Source of the DNA: Hungatella sp. UBA5982
Lineage (GTDB): Bacteria; Bacillota; Clostridia; Lachnospirales; Lachnospiraceae
Assembly (NCBI GenBank): GCA_002429965.1
Contig: DJBG01000164.1
Span: 19,041 to 26,306 of the forward strand
Length of the DNA: 7,266 bases
Reading direction: 5' to 3'
The notes beneath the pieces were generated by a model. That model was not told the origin of the DNA and searched no databases. It worked only from the letters and a program-made list of their open reading frames with translations. A program made the position numbers and the translations under genes. Position 1 is the stretch's first letter. Each line of letters begins with the position of its first letter. Of the stretch, positions 1-4,900 are shown piece by piece.

Positions 1-25
1 CGTTTCGTTCTGCTGCAAGCACCAT
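1..25 (-). CDS. 5' end of a gene running off the left edge (possible DeoR-family regulator)
   Basis: An ATG at 25-23 (minus strand) opens a frame reading M-V-L-A-A-E-R-N before the window ends. It is preceded by a strong purine-rich ribosome binding site (GGGAGGG at 40-34), with about 9 nt between GGAGG and the start codon, and it lies beyond the tyrS terminator on the same strand, as a new transcription unit would. DeoR-family sugar-metabolism repressors commonly begin M-L-(x)-x-E-R ahead of their helix-turn-helix, and this N-terminus fits. Eight residues cannot establish a family, so the regulator identity is a guess. That a gene starts here is better supported by the RBS and its spacing. 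Confidence 0.5.
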
Positions 26-33
26 CTACATAT

Positions 34-40
34 CCCTCCC
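34..40 (-). promoter_or_regulatory. Ribosome binding site of the left-edge gene
   Basis: The minus strand reads GGGAGGG, a near-perfect anti-Shine-Dalgarno complement about 9 nt before the ATG at 25. It is the main evidence that the short in-frame segment at the window edge is a real gene start. Confidence 0.55.
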
Positions 41-65
41 TAGTATAGTACAATCTACTTTCCTT

Positions 66-71
66 ATTATA
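66..71 (-). promoter_or_regulatory. Candidate -10 box for the left-edge gene
   Basis: A perfect TATAAT hexamer lies on the minus strand 40 bp before the predicted start codon at 25, which would give a leader of roughly 34 nt. No convincing -35 hexamer sits 16-18 bp upstream. The only TTGACA nearby (110-105) is 33 bp away, too far for a sigma-A promoter. The intergenic position favours a promoter, but the assignment is weak. Confidence 0.3.
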
Positions 72-116
72 CATTATCTCATGGGCGGGTAACTACGCAA
101 TGTTTGTCAAGTTGCC

Positions 117-149
117 GTAGAACATTTGCATTTATTGCAAATGTTCTAC
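117..149. repeat. Perfect 14-bp inverted repeat with 5-nt loop
   Basis: GTAGAACATTTGCA at 117-130 is the exact reverse complement of TGCAAATGTTCTAC at 136-149, separated by TTTAT. As RNA it would form an uninterrupted 14-bp hairpin on either strand. No U-tract follows on either strand, so it is not a canonical intrinsic terminator, and the tyrS terminator at 232-266 already fills that role. It lies between tyrS and the promoter region of the left-edge gene. It could be a regulator-binding palindrome, a small dispersed intergenic repeat, or an mRNA stabilising hairpin. The sequence alone does not decide. Confidence 0.8.
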
Positions 150-231
150 ATGAAAAACTTTAAAGTCATTTATACGAATCAAAAGACGGCGTAGAAAATT
201 ATAAAATCAGGCAATGCTTATGAAAGTACGC

Positions 232-266
232 AAAAAAACAGGGCATGCATTTCTGCAAGCCCTGTT
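232..266 (-). terminator. Intrinsic terminator of tyrS
   Basis: Read on the minus strand, AACAGGGC (266-259) pairs with GCCCTGTT (244-237). The stem continues past a single T-T mismatch with TGCA (257-254) against TGCA (249-246), closing a GAAA tetraloop at 253-250. The stem runs directly into a T-run down to 232. This 12-bp stem, tetraloop and U-tract is a textbook Rho-independent terminator, 64 bp beyond the tyrS stop codon, and it closes the tyrS transcript. Confidence 0.93.
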
Positions 267-329
267 CTATCTTAAAGAGGTGTGAAGTTTTAGCTGAATA
301 GCATTGATCTTTCAACAGCCACTTTTTTA

Positions 330-1553
330 TTATTTTGCAATTACCCTTACAAATTTTTTCTTACCGCGTTTTACGATCATCCCATCTCCGGAAAACTGTT
401 CTTTTGCAAAAACGGCTTTCACGTCGGAAACAGTTTCGCCTTCTACAGTTACTCCTCCCTGTTCCACATTGCGCCTTGCCTCGGAACGGGTAGGAGCTAA
501 ACCAGATTTCTGAAGAATGGACAGGATGTCAATACTTCCGTCCGTAAAATCTGCCTCTTCCAGCTCACAGGTCGGCATATCTGCCGCATTGCCGCCGGTA
601 AATAGCGCTCTGGCACTCTCTCTAGCTCTTTCTGCTTCCTCTTCCCCATGAACCAGATTGGTCAGCTCATAGGCAAGAATTTCTTTTGCTTCATTTAACT
701 GGCTGCCTTCCCAGCCGTCCATCTCGTTAATCTGCTCGATAGGAAGGAAGGTAAGCATGCGCAGGCATTTTAACACATCCGCATCAGCAATGTTTCTCCA
801 GTACTGGAAAAAGTCAAAAGGAGTAGTCTTTTCCGGATCAAGCCATACAGCGCCGGACTGGGTTTTACCCATCTTATTACCCTCGGAATTTAATAGCAGG
901 GTGATGGTCATAGCATGTGCATCTTTTCCCAGCTTCCGGCGAATCAGCTCTGTACCGCCAAGCATATTGCTCCACTGGTCATCTCCGCCAAACTGCATGT
1001 TACAGCCGTAACGGTTAAACAACTCATAGAAGTCATAGCTCTGCATGATCATGTAGTTGAATTCCAGGAAGCTTAAACCTTTTTCCATGCGCTGCTTATA
1101 GCATTCAGCGGTCAGCATACGGTTGACGGAAAAATGGGGGCCGACCTCCCGAAGAAAATCGATGTAATTTAAGTTCAGCAGCCAGTCCGCGTTATTAACC
1201 ATAAGAGCTTTTCCTTCAGAAAAGTCTATAAAACGGCTCATCTGCTTTTTAAAGCAGTCACAGTTATGCTGGATTGTTTCCACTGTCATTACCTGCCGCA
1301 AGTCGCTTCTTCCGGAAGGATCTCCAACCATACCGGTTCCGCCTCCGATCAGGGCGATGGGCTTATTGCCTGCCTCCTGAAGACGCTTCATTAAGCACAG
1401 GGCCATAAAATGACCTACATGAAGGCTGTCAGCCGTGGGATCAAATCCGATATAGAATACGGCTTTTCCTTCATTTACCATTTTGCTGATCTCTTCTTCG
1501 TTGGTCACCTGGGCGATCAGGCCACGGGCTTTCAATTCTTCATAAATCTTCAT
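330..1553 (-). CDS. tyrS: Tyrosyl-tRNA synthetase (TyrRS, class Ic)
   Basis: Cytosolic enzyme that activates L-tyrosine with ATP and charges tRNA-Tyr. Residues counted from the first of three ATGs (1559): the class I HIGH signature is HVGH at 47-50, the tyrosine-site region includes Y-x-x-x-Q at 169-173 and GGDDQW at 191-196, and the KMSKS loop appears as KMGKT at 229-233, a normal variant in this subfamily. The C-terminal 60 or so residues form an S4-like RNA-binding domain (SGLAPTRSEARR around 352). At about 407-409 aa the length is normal for bacterial TyrRS and nothing is broken. The frame opens with three tandem ATGs. The third (1553) is chosen because it sits 7 nt after AAGGAG, while the first is only 1 nt away. 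Expression is controlled by the upstream tyrosine T-box leader, and transcription ends at the hairpin at 232-266. Identity is very secure; the exact start is uncertain by two codons. Confidence 0.97.
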   Translation of the reverse strand: MKIYEELKARGLIAQVTNEEEISKMVNEGKAVFYIGFDPTADSLHVGHFMALCLMKRLQEAGNKPIALIGGGTGMVGDPSGRSDLRQVMTVETIQHNCDCFKKQMSRFIDFSEGKALMVNNADWLLNLNYIDFLREVGPHFSVNRMLTAECYKQRMEKGLSFLEFNYMIMQSYDFYELFNRYGCNMQFGGDDQWSNMLGGTELIRRKLGKDAHAMTITLLLNSEGNKMGKTQSGAVWLDPEKTTPFDFFQYWRNIADADVLKCLRMLTFLPIEQINEMDGWEGSQLNEAKEILAYELTNLVHGEEEAERARESARALFTGGNAADMPTCELEEADFTDGSIDILSILQKSGLAPTRSEARRNVEQGGVTVEGETVSDVKAVFAKEQFSGDGMIVKRGKKKFVRVIAK

Positions 1554-1560
1554 CATCATT

Positions 1561-1566
1561 CTCCTT
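1561..1566 (-). promoter_or_regulatory. tyrS ribosome binding site, decides among three ATGs
   Basis: AAGGAG on the minus strand is followed by A and then three tandem ATG codons (1559, 1556, 1553). Spacing to them is 1, 4 and 7 nt. Only the third falls in the usual 5-9 nt range, so translation most likely begins at 1553, with the protein starting M-K-I-Y-E-E-L. Confidence 0.8.
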
Positions 1567-1570
1567 TTTC

Positions 1571-1864
1571 ATAAAAATAAGCCCCGTCCTATCAAAAGGA
1601 AGAGGCTGAAGTCTCGTGTTACCACCTTAAGTTTATAAACAGCTCACGCTGTCCACCTCTTTGAGTACCTGATGCGATACTCTAGCACAATAACGGGTGC
1701 GGGAATCCGTCGCAGCCTACTTGGCTTCTTAGCCGTTGGGTGCGAAGCTCAAAGATGTATTCGCAATCGGTTTTCCACGCGCCTCTCATCTGCCGGCTGC
1801 TTTCTGTGTGGTCCTTCGTACTGCTACTTGTTCTTATCAACGCTTTTACTTGTTTATGAAGTTA
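1571..1864 (-). promoter_or_regulatory. Tyrosine-specific T-box riboswitch leader of tyrS
   Basis: This cis-acting leader RNA senses uncharged tRNA-Tyr and controls read-through into tyrS. Elements seen in transcript order: the base of Stem I, where CGUUG (1827-1823) can pair with CAACG (1739-1735); an AGAUGAGAGG segment (1791-1782) typical of the Stem I distal region; a specifier-loop sequence GAAUACAUC, with the UAC tyrosine codon at 1759-1757 followed by a purine; a small AGCC/GGCU hairpin consistent with Stem II; an ACGG...CCGUUA block typical of the Stem IIA/B pseudoknot; the hairpin ACAGC-GUGA-GCUGU (1654-1641) consistent with Stem III; and the T-box sequence AAGGUGGUAACACG (1628-1615), whose bulge contacts the tRNA acceptor end. 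Uncharged tRNA-Tyr stabilises the antiterminator and permits tyrS transcription. The 5' end is inferred from the promoter; stem boundaries are by eye. Confidence 0.93.
1573..1607 (-). terminator. T-box attenuator terminator
   Basis: On the minus strand AGCCTCTTCC (1607-1598) pairs with GGACGGGGCT (1589-1580), with one T-C mismatch and one G-U pair, around an 8-nt loop, followed by a U-rich tract. The 5' arm contains CUCUUCC, and the segment CUCUUCCUU can instead pair with the T-box region (AAGG and GAG). Terminator and antiterminator are therefore mutually exclusive, as expected for transcriptional T-box control. It acts 20 nt before the tyrS start region. Confidence 0.9.
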
Positions 1865-1870
1865 TTGACT

Positions 1871-1899
1871 AGTATATGTTGTTTTGTTTTATTTGTCAA
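1871..1899 (-). promoter_or_regulatory. Sigma-A promoter of the tyrS T-box transcript
   Basis: On the minus strand a perfect -35 TTGACA (1899-1894) is separated by exactly 17 bp from a -10 TATACT (1876-1871, one mismatch to TATAAT). The predicted transcription start is near 1864. An almost pure A-tract lies at 1921-1906, about -57 to -42 relative to that start, where an UP element contacting the RNA polymerase alpha subunit would sit. The promoter lies in the intergenic gap after the pectinase stop, giving tyrS its own strong promoter gated by the T-box. Confidence 0.9.
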
Positions 1900-1937
1900 G
1901 AGTGGTTTTTTTATTTTTTTTATGTCTGGTCATGATC

Positions 1938-4900
1938 TTATTTTACCCAGGCTCCATTCTCATCAACCCGGTATCCGTCCGGCGTGATCGTATTCATCAG
2001 GCATTTTCCTGACTGATTCAGATAATACCATTTGTCATGGACATTGATCCAGCCCACCGCCATAGATCCGTCAAGGTTCATGTAATACCATGTTCCGTTC
2101 CACATCACCCAGTCTGTTTTCATTGCACCGCTCTGGTCCATAAAATACCAGATTCCGCCGACTTCATTCCAGCTGGTGGCCAGGTAACCGGTCAGTCCAA
2201 AATAGTACCATGTTCCGCTGACCTTTATCCACTCTTCCTTCGGATACGATCCATCCTGTCTTTGGAAGCGCCAGCCTTCTCCAGTCTTTTTCCAGCTTCC
2301 CTTTGTTTCATCGGAGCGTTTTTTTATGCCATAGTCTCTGTCTGAGTCAGAACCGCCGCCGGTATTCTTTCCCGGTACAGGCTCAGGTTTTGGCTCAGGC
2401 TCTGGTTTTGGCTCAGGTTCCGGTTTAGGCTCAGGTTCCGGTTCTGGCTCCGGTTCCGGATCATTGATTCCCGGCAGATCCGCACCTGCACCTGCCCTCC
2501 TTATGACACTGTCCTTTGCCGGACGCAGGAAATCGCCGAAAACGATTCTTCCATTAACTCTGCTAAAGCATTCCGCCGGATTCAGGGAAAGGAAGTTATC
2601 GGATGTTATGGCATTCATTCCGTTCTGATATAAATAATTATTGCTTATTTCTCTGGCTGCAATTTTATCATCGTATACTTTATCAAGGGAGGCACTGTAG
2701 GATGCGGTTCGATATGATACATTATTTACCACAGTGCCGTCGGCTGTTAAATTTCCGTCTGAATCTGTCTTATAAGGACTGGGGCGCATGATGATGTTAA
2801 AACGCCGGTTATCAAAGGAGGTATTATTTTCGATGATCAGTTCTCCCGGATTAAAATTATCTGTAATTCCATCCAGATTATTGTGGAATGCCACACTGTT
2901 TCTTAAGATGTTCCTGACCTCCCGGCCTTCTCCTCCCAGCTTGAATCCATTGTTCCCATTATTATATGCCACACAATTTTCAATAATGGTCCTTCCGTTG
3001 GGGCCGTCGGACAAGGTATTGTACAGATCCCAGCCATCATCCGCATTATCATGAGACACGCAGTTTATAAAGCGGTTATCATCGCCGGAACAGGATTTTG
3101 AGGCAAATCCGTCGGCATTGATCCTTGAGCCGTCAATATTCTCATAAGACTCACAGTTTTCAATCAGGTTATAGGAGGGCCACAATGCCCTGCTGCCCCG
3201 TGACTTTGTGATCGTAAGGCCCGCATCACTAGAAGTGTTGTGGATCAGGGAATCTTTTATCACATTGTGACTGCCGTGGATCATCACGCCTCTGCTTCCT
3301 TCCACATCTTTACCGTCCACATCAAGACCTGTTACATCCCAGTAATCGGAATCCAGAACAAAGATCTTTCCGCTTCCTGCTATTTTTACCGCTCCTCTTG
3401 CAGTCAGGGCTTTCCTGGCATCTTTATTTCCGGACGAACTGAGGGGAATCTGGAACGGTCCGTACGTTCCTTCTGCCATGTAGATCGTTCCTCCGGGAAC
3501 CAGTCTGTTTATCGCTGACTCCATAGACATGGGCGCCTCCATGGTTCCGGCTCCGGAGTCGCTTCCGTCAGGTGCCGCGTATAAGTCATTCCCATAGCTT
3601 TCCTTTTTCACGCGGAAGGTCTGCACCTTCTCTTTTCCTGCATCAGCACCTTCGTTCGGTACAAAACTCAACTTGAATTCTGCCTCGTCTCCTGTGATGA
3701 CAGCCTGGCAAGTGAACTGGACCCCTCCTGTGACTTCCTCATTTGCCGCAATGACCGCTCCATCCTGGCTTACAGTCATACGGCCAGACTGATTGGTAAG
3801 AGTTGAAACCGTATAAGCAGGGCGATTGGTATAGGCTGCAGATGCCACATAAAGTGACGCAGATTCATCGTCTGGGGCAATATAAGCCGGTGACTCATCC
3901 GCCTGTTCTACATCGCTTAATACCAAGGAGATGTTTTTCACCGACATACGGGCATTTCTTGCGGCAAAGAATCCCACGTACATGGTATCATTATCCAGAT
4001 GAGCCACAATGTTGGGGGTGACATTTTTGTCCGTAAAGGTATAGGTGCTGACCACATTACCCTCATCATCAAGATGGGAGGCCTTAAACCCTTCATCCGT
4101 CCGCTCCAGACGAAGCTTCATCTGGGTCCCATAGAAATTGGACGAATAGGGGGCACCTTCCGGCGCATATTTTTTATCTGCTTTTGATACAGACTTTTCA
4201 AAGGTTGCCGTAGTTTTTACTGACTTTAAATTTCCTGCCGGGCTATTGACACCATAGCGGGCTGCCGTCAGTAAGTTTAAATCCGCATTCAGGGTTTTTC
4301 CTGCTGATCCTGCATGAAGTATTACCATATTTGAAGCGGCCGGATATTCCTCATAACCTTCTTCTAAGGGATCCTTTCTGGGAGAGCCGTTTATATCGCG
4401 GACCATAAGGCCTGCGCCCTCCTGTTGGTTTGGATTGGTCCCGTTCTCCGGTCCCATTTGCTCTACGGTGACATCTGCAGTTAAACTGAAATTCTTATTG
4501 GTAGGTACCTCTGCATAATAAAAGGTCAAGCCGTCATGTCCTGCCTGCAGCTTTCCGCCTCTTGATTCAATCACAACATCCTGGACCGGTCTTCCTTCCA
4601 TACCCAGAGGTTCACCGGAACCTACCGGCCAGGTGTAGTTGACCCCCACTTTATTGTCCAGCACATTGGAACTGAAGTTTAAGTCTGTGGATTGCCCGAA
4701 TGCCGAGGATCTCCAAAGGACTTCCGCCTCCGGTCCGTTCCAGTTTCCTGCCGGGCCGCTGTTGGTCCAATGGAACGGCCCGCTTCCATTCAGGGCTTTC
4801 CAACAGCGGTCTGCTGCTTCTACACGGAATGTGTGATGCTCCGCCGGATCCAGTCCTGTCACCGTAAAGGACGTATCCTTCGTGGTATAAGCGTCGTTGA

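Noticed and set aside
105..110. TTGACA on the minus strand as a -35 box
   Set aside because: The nearest -10-like hexamers, GATAAT (78-73) and TATAAT (71-66), lie 26 and 33 bp away, too far for a sigma-A promoter.
117..149. Inverted repeat read as a second transcription terminator
   Set aside because: No run of T follows the stem on either strand, and a much better terminator for tyrS lies at 232-266.
757..1011. Plus-strand open frame inside tyrS
   Set aside because: Lies wholly opposite a fully conserved synthetase, has no recognisable protein family, and is explained as an antisense shadow.
1672..1987. Overlapping plus-strand frames of 66 and 83 codons across the tyrS leader
   Set aside because: They cover the T-box RNA and promoter on the opposite strand, and their composition reflects RNA stems; no family resemblance.
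2373..2459. Short tandem repeats as a possible CRISPR or regulatory repeat array
   Set aside because: The 18-bp units are in frame and encode a Pro-Glu-Lys protein linker, with no spacers between them.
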